From: Candidatus Dormiibacterota bacterium | GTDB lineage: Bacteria; Vulcanimicrobiota; Vulcanimicrobiia; Vulcanimicrobiales; Vulcanimicrobiaceae | Assembly: GCA_035532835.1 (NCBI GenBank) | Contig: DATKQG010000038.1 | Location: 1-64,000 of the forward strand | Reading direction: 5' to 3' | Length of the DNA: 64,000 nucleotides | Shown: one piece after another, positions 16,027 through 24,330 of the stretch | How positions within the stretch are numbered: position 1 is the first letter of the stretch | Layout: each line of letters starts with the position of its first letter | Program-made: the position numbers and the translations under genes | The notes under the pieces: model-generated | Seen by the model: only the letters and a program-made list of their open reading frames with translations | Database searches by the model: none | What the model was told of the DNA's origin: nothing

Positions 16027-17285
16027 GTGCTGAGTTCACGCATTTTTTGCGGATCGGGATTCACAGCGAGGCTGAGATATTCCAGAAGGCGCGGCCGCTC
16101 TACGATGCGCTAATTTTCAACGCCAACCTTGTGGAGGCGACGCCGGGCGCATGTGCAGCCCTGGCCTATCGGCTTGGCAAGCCGTTCTTGATTGATCCCT
16201 TTACCCATGCGTTCAGCCTTAACCCAAAATATCTTATGAGTAAGAGCAAGGGCAAGACTCAGCAAGTCCGGGTCAAACGATCATTTGCAGGTTTGGCTGG
16301 ACGCTACTTCTCGAGCGCACCGTTCTTGGGTGAGAGAGCTCTAGCCGAGGCTGACGTTTCAGTAGATGAGTTCACGCTGCGTGTGTTGGACTATCAAAAA
16401 ACAATTCTCACTGGTCCTGGTGAGGAGCTTGTCAATATGGCCAATGCAGATCCGGCTGTGTTCGTGCCAAAGTGGCTTCTGGCACCGTATTTTCCGTTGC
16501 GAAAATCAATGAGCTGGCTCGAGATAAACCTCAAGTGTTTGGAATCAGCTCTAAAATCCGATGCGCAATGCGCCGGTGTGATTGCTGTTGAGCTTAGCGC
16601 ATTGAGAAATGATGCTTGGAAGGTCGTCGCCGATCGCTACTGCGCCCTGAAGCCCAAGACGCTGTTCCTGTGGATAGAGTCTTTTGATGAGGACCAAGCT
16701 GAAGAAGCCGACCTCAAGCTTTACTGTGATCTCGTCCGTTACCTGAGTGACCAAGGCGTGGCAGTAGTAAATCTATTTGGCGGCTTTTTCTCATGCCTTG
16801 CTCAATGCATCGGTCTCACAGGCTTTGCGCATGGGCTGGTCTACGGCGAGAACAAGTCATTTACACCGGTCGTGGGTGGTGGTCAGCCGCCACCGCGGTA
16901 CTATATGAAGCCGGCGCATGTCAGTATGAACGTTCGCGGAGCTGAGTTGGTATTAGGTGGGCTTTCGGCATCTGCTTACCTTGCAAACGTATGCGATTGC
17001 GTAATCTGCTCCGGCCTATTTGATGATGAGCAGGACGTTACGCGTTTCGCACAGTTTGCAGAGGCAAGCGATCAGGGAAAGTTTATGCCGCGTGCGTACG
17101 CGCTATGTCGCTATCATTTTCTGTTTGCGAGACACGACGAAATAAGCAAGATGCAGTCGTTGACGCCAGGGGAACGGATCGAGAGCCTTGTTAAGAACAT
17201 CGAATTCTTGCAGGGAATCGACGCCGAAGAGTCCGTCGAACATCTCTTAACGTGGATTAAGGTCATTAAAACGGTTTGTTCATAG
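16023..17285 (+). CDS. Predicted alpha/beta-barrel protein, last gene of four-gene operon
   Basis: This 420-residue protein starts at GTG 16023, overlapping the nuclease stop (GTGA). Alternating strands and helices suggest a TIM-barrel: FLRIGIHS, ALIFNANLV, KPFLIDPFTHAFSL, PKWLLAPYF, CAGVIAVELSAL, KTLFLWIESFDED, VAVVNLFGGFFS, GFAHGLVYGE, CDCVICSGLFDD. The overall plan reminds me of tRNA-guanine-transglycosylase-like barrels such as the DNA-modifying DpdA, but the catalytic Asp pattern and zinc site are not clear, so I do not name it. Coupling to a nuclease suggests that it modifies, recognises or supplies the nuclease target. Confidence 0.55.
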   Translation: MSAEFTHFLRIGIHSEAEIFQKARPLYDALIFNANLVEATPGACAALAYRLGKPFLIDPFTHAFSLNPKYLMSKSKGKTQQVRVKRSFAGLAGRYFSSAPFLGERALAEADVSVDEFTLRVLDYQKTILTGPGEELVNMANADPAVFVPKWLLAPYFPLRKSMSWLEINLKCLESALKSDAQCAGVIAVELSALRNDAWKVVADRYCALKPKTLFLWIESFDEDQAEEADLKLYCDLVRYLSDQGVAVVNLFGGFFSCLAQCIGLTGFAHGLVYGENKSFTPVVGGGQPPPRYYMKPAHVSMNVRGAELVLGGLSASAYLANVCDCVICSGLFDDEQDVTRFAQFAEASDQGKFMPRAYALCRYHFLFARHDEISKMQSLTPGERIESLVKNIEFLQGIDAEESVEHLLTWIKVIKTVCS

Positions 17286-17556
17286 GGGGCCATCTCAGCT
17301 TCCGTAAATTGCGCTCCGCTCGCGTTACTAAATACCGCGGAGTCCGATCTGCCGCCAGAATCGAGGTGGCGGGCCCGACTCAGCCGTTGAAGGACTACGG
17401 GCGTCCCGTCAGGCGAGGCCTGAGGGCATCCTTACAATAGCGGTCCCGACTTGCGCAATGCAATACCCAACTAGGCACGTCGATTAATCCGACCAATGTC
17501 CATTGTAAACTGATCCAACAACTAACATCGACAGGTCCAACAACTACGCCGGGAAA
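17286..17556. other. Intergenic stretch left of IS3
   Basis: No gene is supported. An 11-bp direct repeat TCCAACAACTA occurs at 17514-17524 and 17536-17546. The ACAGGTCCAACAAC at 17531-17544 resembles one arm of the tRNA terminator on the other side of the IS (ACAGGTCCGACAAC), possibly a trace of duplication. Confidence 0.4.
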
Positions 17557-17626
17557 TTGACCTGAGGTGGCAAAGTTGCTCAAGTTGAAACTGTGAATCC
17601 CGGGCCTTTAGCCCAAGGAGATTCAC

Positions 17627-17920
17627 GTGAAGAAAAGTCGCTTCACCGAGGCGCAGATCGTAGCCGTCCTCAAAGAACTTGACGCGGGCGTTCCCGCAGC
17701 AGAGCTTGCGCGACAAAACGGCATTCATGCAAACACCATCCGGCTTTGGCGAGATCGGTACGCCGGCATGGAAACGAGCGACCTGACTCGGCTCAAGCAG
17801 CTCGAAGAAGAGAGCGCAAAGAAAGATCGGATCATCGCCCGACTCACGCTCGAAGTCGACGCCGTGCGAGACCTGATCTCAAAAAACGGATGGGGCCCTC
17901 GCAGCGGAAAGAAACCGTGA
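17627..17920 (+). CDS. IS3 transposase OrfA (helix-turn-helix)
   Basis: This 97-residue protein begins KKSRFTEAQIVAVLKELDAG and carries the HTH (PAAELARQNGIHANTIRLWRD), followed by a leucine-rich coiled coil (LTRLKQLEEESAKKDRIIAR) for multimerisation. It binds the IS ends. A slippery heptamer A-AAA-AAC at 17881-17887, in the OrfA frame, should allow -1 frameshifting into OrfB to make the full transposase. Confidence 0.92.
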   Translation: MKKSRFTEAQIVAVLKELDAGVPAAELARQNGIHANTIRLWRDRYAGMETSDLTRLKQLEEESAKKDRIIARLTLEVDAVRDLISKNGWGPRSGKKP

Positions 17921-18735
17921 GGGCGTTGGAAGAGCGCGGTCTTTCGAAAGTGCGTGCTTGTGCAATCGTTGGGCAATGCCGACGAACGTTGTACTATCCG
18001 CGGAAACCGAAAGACGATACGGCGATCGCACAGCCGATCAACGATCTTGCGCACGAGCGCCCGCGGTGGGGATGGCGACGTCTGATCATCATGCTCCGTC
18101 GTCGAGGCATCCGCGTCGGGGAGCATCGTTTTCGACGTATCTACCGCGAGCTTGGCCTGCAAGTACGGCCTCGGCGTAAGCGCAAGGTGAACTACGTTCG
18201 AGGCAATAGCATCGCGCCGGTCAGCCGACCAAACGAGCGTTGGTCGATTGATTTCATGCACGACCGAATCGGCAACCATCGGAACATCCGTTCGATGAAC
18301 ATCGTTGATGACTTCACGCGGGAATGCCTCGCGTTGGAGATTGGGTATTCGTTCGGCAGCCACGACGTAATCCGAAAGCTTGAGGAAATCGCGTTCGAGC
18401 GCGGCTTCCCGGAAACACTTCGGTTCGACAACGGATCCGAGTTCACGAGCCATGCCATGCTCCGCTGGGGTTCCGAGCGAGATATACATCTGCATTTCAT
18501 CGAGCCCGGCAAGCCGACGCAAAATGCTAACATCGAATCGCTTAACGGGAAGATTCGCGATGAACTCTTCAATATGCATCAATTCACGACGATCTTCGAA
18601 GCCCGGCGAAGGGCCGCAGATTGGCAACGAGACTACAACGACGTTCGACCGCACTCGGCTCTTGGCTACCGAACACCAAGGGAGTTTGCGGAAGAGTTCA
18701 AAATCAACCAACTCTCACAGTTATCAGCTGCGTAA
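17890..18735 (+). CDS. IS3 transposase OrfB (integrase catalytic domain)
   Basis: The frame continues from the -1 slip site at 17881-17887; ATG 17890 is the first internal start. HTH_21-like residues (RPRWGWRRLIIMLRRRGIRV) are followed by the rve integrase core: NERWSIDFMHD (first Asp), LRFDNGSEFTS (second Asp) and NANIESLNGKIRDE (catalytic Glu). It ends YNDVRPHSALGYRTPREFA. No stop or frameshift interrupts it, so the element appears functional. Confidence 0.93.
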   Translation: MGPSQRKETVRALEERGLSKVRACAIVGQCRRTLYYPRKPKDDTAIAQPINDLAHERPRWGWRRLIIMLRRRGIRVGEHRFRRIYRELGLQVRPRRKRKVNYVRGNSIAPVSRPNERWSIDFMHDRIGNHRNIRSMNIVDDFTRECLALEIGYSFGSHDVIRKLEEIAFERGFPETLRFDNGSEFTSHAMLRWGSERDIHLHFIEPGKPTQNANIESLNGKIRDELFNMHQFTTIFEARRRAADWQRDYNDVRPHSALGYRTPREFAEEFKINQLSQLSAA

Positions 18736-18752
18736 GATGCCACCTCAGGTCA

Positions 18753-18791
18753 AAATAAAAACAGGTCCGACAACATTTCCGTGTCGGACCT
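18753..18791 (-). terminator. Rho-independent terminator of tRNA-fMet
   Basis: Arms CAGGTCCGACA (18761-18771) and TGTCGGACCTG (18781-18791) form a perfect 11-bp stem. On the minus strand it is followed by TTTTTATTTT, which runs into the end of the IS3 element. Confidence 0.85.
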
Positions 18792-18795
18792 GAAT

Positions 18796-18872
<77 letters not shown>

Positions 18873-18933
18873 ATGGGCGAAGGATCATAATGCGACGCGG
18901 GCGGTTCGGGTTCCTTTCTCGAAGGGTGATCCG

Positions 18934-20010
18934 GTGAGCGACGACGTGGATACCTTTGTCGCACGGGCCCCCAAGGTGCACTTGCATTGCCATCTGGAGG
19001 GCTCGTTGCAGGCTGCCACTTTTCTGGAGCTGGTCGAGCGCGACGGCCTTTCGACGCGGTACCGGCCGGGCGAGGGGGCTGGCGAGCAGGCAGCGGGTCC
19101 GACCGACCCGGCCGAGGTCTATCGCTTCGCGGATTTTCGCGAGTTCTTGCTCACCTTCGCGGCGGTCAGCCGCGCGCTCCGTACGCCCGACGACTACGCG
19201 CGGCTGGCGCGCGAGTTCGTGGCCGATGCGCTGGCCCAAAACGTCGTCTACGGCGAACTCTTCATCTCGCCGTCCGTGTGGCGATTCTTCCACCCGGAGC
19301 TCGATCTGCGCGACGCCGTCGCGGCCGTCGCTCAGGAATTGCGAGCGGCGCGGGCGCACGGCGCGGCGTTCGCGTTGATCGCCGACGTGACGCGCAACTT
19401 CGGCGTGAAGAGTGCGGGCCAAACCATGCAACTCGCGGCAACGCTCGGCGATCTCGACGTCATCGGGATCGGCTTGGGCGGTGACGAGGCGCGCTTTCCG
19501 GCGGAACTCTTCGCCGACGTCTTCGCTCAGGCGCGCGCGCTGGGCTTACATACGGTCGCACATGCGGGCGAAGCGGCGGGCGCGCACAGCGTTCGGGCCG
19601 CGGTCGAGATTTTGGGCGCCGAGCGCATCGGGCACGGCGTGCGCGCCATCGAGGATTCGGCGGTCGTCGAACTGCTGTGCGAGCGGAGGATCCCGTTGGA
19701 AATTTGCCCCACCTCGAACGCCTTGACCGGTGCGGTCGAGCGCGATGCGGAGCACCCGCTCGCGGAACTGGACCGCCAGGGGGCCCACATCACCATCGAC
19801 GCCGACGATCCGACGCTTTTCGAAACCTCGATCTCGCGTGAATACGCTATGGTGGCGCGGAGCCTGGGCGTACCGGCCCTGCGGCGCTTCATCGCACAGG
19901 CGGTCGACGCAACCTTTCTGGCCGATGCGGATAAGCATGCCTTGCGGGAGCGCGTTCGCACGGAACTCGGCCCCGTGCGCGAGAAGTTGGAGCAGAATGT
20001 CCGGACATAG
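18934..20010 (+). CDS. add: Adenosine deaminase family protein
   Basis: This enzyme of the amidohydrolase superfamily hydrolyses the 6-amino group of adenosine or a related purine. Metal and substrate motifs are in order: KVHLHCHLEGS (H-x-H), TVAHAGEAAG (His/Glu), RIGHGVRA, CPTSNALTG, and IDADDPTLF (metal Asp). GTG 18934 follows GAAGGGTGAT and gives 358 residues, the family length; the frame upstream of it crosses the tRNA gene and is not used. Adenine deaminase or aminodeoxyfutalosine deaminase have the same fold and cannot be excluded. It overlaps the next gene by 14 nt. Confidence 0.85.
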   Translation: MSDDVDTFVARAPKVHLHCHLEGSLQAATFLELVERDGLSTRYRPGEGAGEQAAGPTDPAEVYRFADFREFLLTFAAVSRALRTPDDYARLAREFVADALAQNVVYGELFISPSVWRFFHPELDLRDAVAAVAQELRAARAHGAAFALIADVTRNFGVKSAGQTMQLAATLGDLDVIGIGLGGDEARFPAELFADVFAQARALGLHTVAHAGEAAGAHSVRAAVEILGAERIGHGVRAIEDSAVVELLCERRIPLEICPTSNALTGAVERDAEHPLAELDRQGAHITIDADDPTLFETSISREYAMVARSLGVPALRRFIAQAVDATFLADADKHALRERVRTELGPVREKLEQNVRT

Positions 20011-20662
20011 TCATTTCGCCGAATCGATCGAGGAGTATCTCGAAGCCGTCTACCGGCTCGAGCGCGAGGGGCCCGGGGTTACGACCTCCGGCCTGGCCTC
20101 AGCGCTGGGCGTTGCGCCCGCCTCGGTTTCGGGCATGCTCAAGAAACTCGGCAAGGACGGCTTCGTCGAACACGTCGCGCGCGGCGAGGTCGCACTGACG
20201 CGCAAGGGGCTTGAGGTTGCCGTGCGCGTGCTGCGCCGCCATCGGATTGCGGAGTGTTTGCTGACCGACGTCCTGGGCATGCCGTGGGATGAAGTGCACG
20301 AAGAGGCCTGCATGCTCGAACATGCCATCTCCGACCGGGTCGAAGCGCAATTGATGAAGCTGCTCAAAGACCCGAAGACGTGCCCGCATGGCCAGCCGAT
20401 TCCGCCGAAAGACTTGAGCGATCCGGAGCGCCTCGGCGAGCCGCTCGCGCAAGTCTCCGATGGAGCGCGCGTGCGCGTTGTTTCCGTGACCGAAGAGCTG
20501 CCTGAAATGCTGCGCTATCTCGGCGAGATCGGCATTCGTCCGGGCGTCGATTTGCACATCGCGCACAAGGCCCCGCTCGGCGGGCCGATCACGATTGAAA
20601 TCGACGGCGCGCGCCACGCCATCTCGCTCGAATTAGCCAGCATGATCGCGGTGAAGGCATGA
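19997..20662 (+). CDS. DtxR/MntR-family metal-dependent transcriptional regulator
   Basis: The 221-residue protein begins MSGHSHFAESIEEYLEAVYRLE, the conserved start of DtxR-type repressors. The winged helix (VTTSGLASALGVAPASVSGMLKKL) is followed by the dimerisation/metal region with Cys and His ligands (WDEVHEEACMLEHAISDRVE) and a FeoA-like SH3 domain (LRYLGEIGIRPGVDLHIAHKAP). It probably senses Fe(II) or Mn(II) in the cytosol. The start lies inside the end of the deaminase gene, and the stop overlaps the rhomboid start (ATGA), so it is part of an operon. Confidence 0.9.
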   Translation: MSGHSHFAESIEEYLEAVYRLEREGPGVTTSGLASALGVAPASVSGMLKKLGKDGFVEHVARGEVALTRKGLEVAVRVLRRHRIAECLLTDVLGMPWDEVHEEACMLEHAISDRVEAQLMKLLKDPKTCPHGQPIPPKDLSDPERLGEPLAQVSDGARVRVVSVTEELPEMLRYLGEIGIRPGVDLHIAHKAPLGGPITIEIDGARHAISLELASMIAVKA

Positions 20663-21315
20663 TGACGCGTATTCTGGTGCTGCTCAACGTGCTCGCGTTC
20701 TTCTGGGAACTCTCGGTTGCCGGGCCGGGCCTGCTCTCGGGCGGCGGCAACATCATGGCGGTGTTGCAGGCGGGGTCGCTTTTCCCCGCGGCGGTATTGC
20801 AAGACGGCCAGTGGTGGCGCATCGTCACCGGTGCGTTTTTACACGGCAGCCTCTTGCACATCGGCGTGAACATGATCTCGCTGTGGATCCTCGGGCGCTT
20901 CATCGAAGCGGCGATCGGCCGCGTGCGCATGCTTGTCGTCTATCTCGTCGCGTTGGTTGCCTCGGGGTTGTGCGTCGTGTATTTCAGCCCGCCGCTGGTT
21001 CCGACGGTCGGCGCGAGCGGCGCGATCTTCGGCCTCTTCGGAGCGCTCTTCGCAATCGGGTTCAAGCTCGGTCCGCGCGGCATGGAACTGGTGAAGGCGA
21101 ACATCGGGATCTTAGTACTGAATCTCATCATTACGTTTACGGTGCCGTCGATTTCGTGGCAGGCGCACGTGGGGGGCTTGATTTCCGGCTTTATCGTGAC
21201 GGCGCTCATCTACTTCCCGCCCAAACCCATTCGCGCGCGGGTGGTCGATGCGAATACCGGCGCGTATCTGGAATCTGAAGTCCAGTCACCGGGCGAGCGG
21301 CCGCACTCGCTGTAA
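20659..21315 (+). CDS. Rhomboid family intramembrane serine protease
   Basis: About six transmembrane segments. Motifs are WWRIVTGAFLHGSLLHIGVNM (loop 1 and TM2 with HxxxN), TVGASGAIFGLFGALFA (catalytic Ser in GASG), and WQAHVGGLISGF (catalytic His). The protein cleaves other membrane proteins inside the bilayer; its substrates are not evident. It overlaps the DtxR gene by 4 nt and the DinG gene by 1 nt (TAATG). Confidence 0.92.
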   Translation: MMTRILVLLNVLAFFWELSVAGPGLLSGGGNIMAVLQAGSLFPAAVLQDGQWWRIVTGAFLHGSLLHIGVNMISLWILGRFIEAAIGRVRMLVVYLVALVASGLCVVYFSPPLVPTVGASGAIFGLFGALFAIGFKLGPRGMELVKANIGILVLNLIITFTVPSISWQAHVGGLISGFIVTALIYFPPKPIRARVVDANTGAYLESEVQSPGERPHSL

Positions 21316-23213
21316 TGCCCGCAACCATCGAGAGCGTCTTCGCGCCGGGAGGGCCGATCGCGACCGCATTGCCGGGCTTCGAGGCGCGCCTCGGGCAGGT
21401 GCAAATGGCGCAGCTCGTCGAGCGCGGCATCCTCGAAGGCATGCACACGATCGTCGAAGCCGGCACGGGCGTCGGCAAATCGCTGGCCTACCTCGTGCCG
21501 GCGATCCGCAGCGGCAAAAAAGTCGTGCTCTCTACCGGCACGATTGCGCTGCAAGAACAACTCGTCCATAAGGACATTCCGCTCGTGCGCGAGGCTCTGG
21601 GCATCCCCTTGCGCGTCACGCTCCTCAAGGGGCGCAGCCATTATCTCTGCCGGCAGAAGTTCGAACGCATGCGCGCCGATCGATTGGTCGCGCCGTCCCG
21701 TTCGATGCAAGAGATCTGGGAGTGGGCGGGGCGCACCCAAAACGGCGATCGCGCGGAACTGCCGTTCCTGCCCACCGGCGATGAGTGGGAGCAACTCGAT
21801 GCGGATGCCGACGATTGCGTCGGCGAGTTCTGCGAGCGCTTTCGCGAGTGTCATTTCTTTAAGAAGCGCGACGAGGCGAAGTACGCCGATCTCGTCGTCG
21901 TCAACCACGCGCTGTTTTTTCTCGATCTCGCGATGGGCGGTGGGCTGCTGCCGCCATACGATGTCGCGGTGCTGGACGAAGCGCATCAAGCCGAGCGTTG
22001 GGCGACCGATGCGCTCACCGCGACGCTCTCGCGCAGCTCGCTCACCCGCATGCTGCGCAAGATGCACCGCACCTATCACTTGCCGGCGATGTTCGATAGC
22101 GAGTTTGACGATGGGTTGCGCGGCCTCGAATCGGCGCTGGCGAGCGTCCCGGGCGAGCGCTATCCCCTGCGTGCGAACGAGTCTGCATGGCCGGCGCTCG
22201 AACGCTTGCGCGAAACGCTCTACAAGCTCGAGAACTGGGTCTATGCCAACTGGCACGACGCGCTCAAGAAGAAGCCGGAGAACGATGCGGAGGCGGAGCG
22301 ACGGCGCGATCTCGCCTTGCGCGGCGTCCTCGCCCACGAAGCGACGATCGACCGAGCGCACGCGCCCGAAGAAGAAGCGATCGCGTGGGTCGAGCGCGGC
22401 GACGGCGACGCCCGCTACGAAGTCAACAGCGCGCCGTACGATGTCGCGGATTTTCTGCGCGCGTCGCTCTTTGCGCGCACGCAAAGCGTTGTGCTGACCA
22501 GCGCCACGATTTCGATTGCGGGCGGCTCGTTCGATTTCCTCAAACGCTCGCTCGGCATCGACGACGCGCAAGAATTCGTCGCCCCTTCGCCGTTCGATTA
22601 CGCAAAGCAGGCGCGGCTCTACATCGCGCCAGCCCAGCTCAACCCGAAATCGCACGATTTTTCGCGCCGCGCCGCGCCGATCGTCGAAGAGTGCCTCGAC
22701 CGCACGCGCGGCCGCGCGTTCGTGCTCTTTACCTCGTACGCACGCTTGCGTGAAGTCTACGCGCTCGTACGCGAACGCGTGCCGTTCCCCATCAAGCTGC
22801 AGGGCGAAATGCCGCGCGCGCATCTGCTCGACTGGTTCCGCAGAACGCCCAACGCCGTACTCTTCGCCACCGGCACCTTCTGGGAAGGCATCGATGTGGT
22901 CGGTGAGGCGCTCTCGTGCGTCATCATCGATCGCCTGCCGTTCCCTTCGCCTACGGAGCCGCTCGTCGCGGCGCGCATCAAGGCGCTGGAAGGCCGGGGC
23001 CTCGACGGGTTCGAGCACTATATGATTCCGGCCGCTACGGTGCGTCTCAAACAGGGCTTTGGACGATTGATTCGCAGCATGAACGACCGTGGCGTGGTGG
23101 CACTCCTCGATGGACGTGCCGCATCGACGCGCTACGGCGCCACCATTCTGGCCGCGTTGCCGCCGGCGACGCGGATCGAACACCTCGATCAACTAACGGA
23201 GTTTTTTGCATGA
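21315..23213 (+). CDS. dinG: DinG/XPD-like ATP-dependent DNA helicase
   Basis: This is a 632-residue superfamily 2 iron-sulphur helicase that unwinds 5'-3' and resolves R-loops or damaged forks. Walker A is EAGTGVGKS and motif II is VLDEAHQAE. The 4Fe-4S cysteines are in HYLCRQKF, DDCVGEFC and FRECHFF. Motifs V-VI appear as ATGTFWEGIDVVGE and LKQGFGRLIRS. No exonuclease domain is fused at the N-terminus. It starts one base into the rhomboid stop and its own stop overlaps the nuclease start (ATGA). Confidence 0.9.
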   Translation: MPATIESVFAPGGPIATALPGFEARLGQVQMAQLVERGILEGMHTIVEAGTGVGKSLAYLVPAIRSGKKVVLSTGTIALQEQLVHKDIPLVREALGIPLRVTLLKGRSHYLCRQKFERMRADRLVAPSRSMQEIWEWAGRTQNGDRAELPFLPTGDEWEQLDADADDCVGEFCERFRECHFFKKRDEAKYADLVVVNHALFFLDLAMGGGLLPPYDVAVLDEAHQAERWATDALTATLSRSSLTRMLRKMHRTYHLPAMFDSEFDDGLRGLESALASVPGERYPLRANESAWPALERLRETLYKLENWVYANWHDALKKKPENDAEAERRRDLALRGVLAHEATIDRAHAPEEEAIAWVERGDGDARYEVNSAPYDVADFLRASLFARTQSVVLTSATISIAGGSFDFLKRSLGIDDAQEFVAPSPFDYAKQARLYIAPAQLNPKSHDFSRRAAPIVEECLDRTRGRAFVLFTSYARLREVYALVRERVPFPIKLQGEMPRAHLLDWFRRTPNAVLFATGTFWEGIDVVGEALSCVIIDRLPFPSPTEPLVAARIKALEGRGLDGFEHYMIPAATVRLKQGFGRLIRSMNDRGVVALLDGRAASTRYGATILAALPPATRIEHLDQLTEFFA

Positions 23214-24256
23214 TCCATCGTTCGATCGGTGCGCGCGCGCAGGTGATCGCGCTCACCCTCGCATTGATTGCAGCGGTGTCTCTGAGCCCGGCGGCCGCAT
23301 TAGCCTGGGGCACGGCCGGCCACACCCTCATCAGCCGCCTCGCCGCGGAGAAGCTGCCCGCGTCGCTCCCCGCCTTCGTCCGCTCGCCCGCCGCAATCGC
23401 GGAAATTGCCGCCCTCGGCCCCGAGGAAGATAACATCAAGGGCGCCGGTGAGTCATGGGATGCCGATCACGATGCCGGCCACTTTCTGGATGTCGGCGAC
23501 GACGGCAGCGTCGCGGGGGTCGTGCGTTTGAACGCGCTACCCGATAGCATGGCGGCGTTCGCCGATGCGCTGGCCAACGCGCGCACGACGCCGTATCGCG
23601 TCGGCTACGTGCCGTACACGATCATGGATGGATTCGAGCGGGTGCGCAAAGATTTCGCATATTGGCGCGTCGATGCATACATGGCACAACATGCGCATAC
23701 GGCATCTGCGCGGCAGCGATTCTCCGCCGCGCGAGCGCTGCGCGAGACGCTGACGTTGCGCGATCTCGGCGATTGGGGCCACTTCGTCGCCGACGGCAGC
23801 CAACCGTTGCACATCACGATTCACTACAACGGCTGGGGCCGTTATCCGAATCCGCACGGCTATACGCGCAAGCACATCCATTCGTACTTCGAGAGCACGT
23901 TCGTGGATCGCTATGCGAAAGCGGGAGCGGTCGCCGCGCGAATTCCGGCGTATTCGGCTGGAGCGCCGGGGCATCTGCTCTCGCAAGGCGAGATCGCGGC
24001 GATGGTCGGAAACTATTTGCAAGGTACCGCGAGCGCGGTCGATCCGCTCTACGCGCTCTACGGTAGCGGCGATTTTCAGCGCGGGTCGGCGCGCGCCGTA
24101 GCGTTTACCGACGAACAACTCGCGCGCGGCGCCACGATGTATCGCAATCTGATCGCGCTCGCGTGGCAGAACAGCCTCTACGAGAGCGTCGATTATCCGC
24201 CGATCCCCGTCCGAGATATCCTCGCCGGACGCGTCACCCCGTCGCGACCGATCTAG
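23210..24256 (+). CDS. Secreted S1/P1-type zinc nuclease
   Basis: A signal peptide (hydrophobic VIALTLALIAAVSL, cleavage after ALA) exposes WGTAGHTLISRL, the N-terminal Trp and His that bind zinc in S1/P1 nucleases. Further ligands fit DADHDAGHFLD, LRDLGDWGHFVADGSQPLHI and RKHIHSYFES. The family degrades single-stranded DNA/RNA and removes 3' phosphates outside the cytoplasm. About 348 residues, slightly longer than P1. The deaminase in the same operon would fit nucleic-acid scavenging. It ends before a strong terminator. Confidence 0.8.
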   Translation: MIHRSIGARAQVIALTLALIAAVSLSPAAALAWGTAGHTLISRLAAEKLPASLPAFVRSPAAIAEIAALGPEEDNIKGAGESWDADHDAGHFLDVGDDGSVAGVVRLNALPDSMAAFADALANARTTPYRVGYVPYTIMDGFERVRKDFAYWRVDAYMAQHAHTASARQRFSAARALRETLTLRDLGDWGHFVADGSQPLHITIHYNGWGRYPNPHGYTRKHIHSYFESTFVDRYAKAGAVAARIPAYSAGAPGHLLSQGEIAAMVGNYLQGTASAVDPLYALYGSGDFQRGSARAVAFTDEQLARGATMYRNLIALAWQNSLYESVDYPPIPVRDILAGRVTPSRPI

Positions 24257-24268
24257 ACGCACCCGTCC

Positions 24269-24308
24269 AAAAAAAGCCGGGGCGGCGATGGCCGCTCCGG
24301 CTTTTTTT
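24269..24308. terminator. Bidirectional rho-independent terminator
   Basis: A 12-bp stem (24275-24286 with 24291-24302, one G-T pair) has an A-run before it and a T7 run after it. It can stop both the nuclease operon and the converging acs gene. Confidence 0.93.
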
Positions 24309-24330
24309 GTTGCGTTGAGTGACGTTGCCG

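Larger units (their letters stand above)
17557..18753 (+). mobile_element. IS3-family insertion sequence, complete
   Basis: About 1,197 bp. Perfect 16-bp terminal inverted repeats (17557-17572 and 18738-18753) are flanked by AAA on both sides, a 3-bp target duplication typical of IS3. It encodes OrfA and OrfB in relative -1 frames. It inserted directly beyond the T-rich tail of the tRNA-fMet terminator. Confidence 0.9.

Noticed and set aside
19730-19996. Longer frame upstream of the DtxR-type regulator
   Set aside because: It overlaps the adenosine deaminase gene and is Arg/Ser-rich shadow sequence; the family N-terminus begins at ATG 19997.
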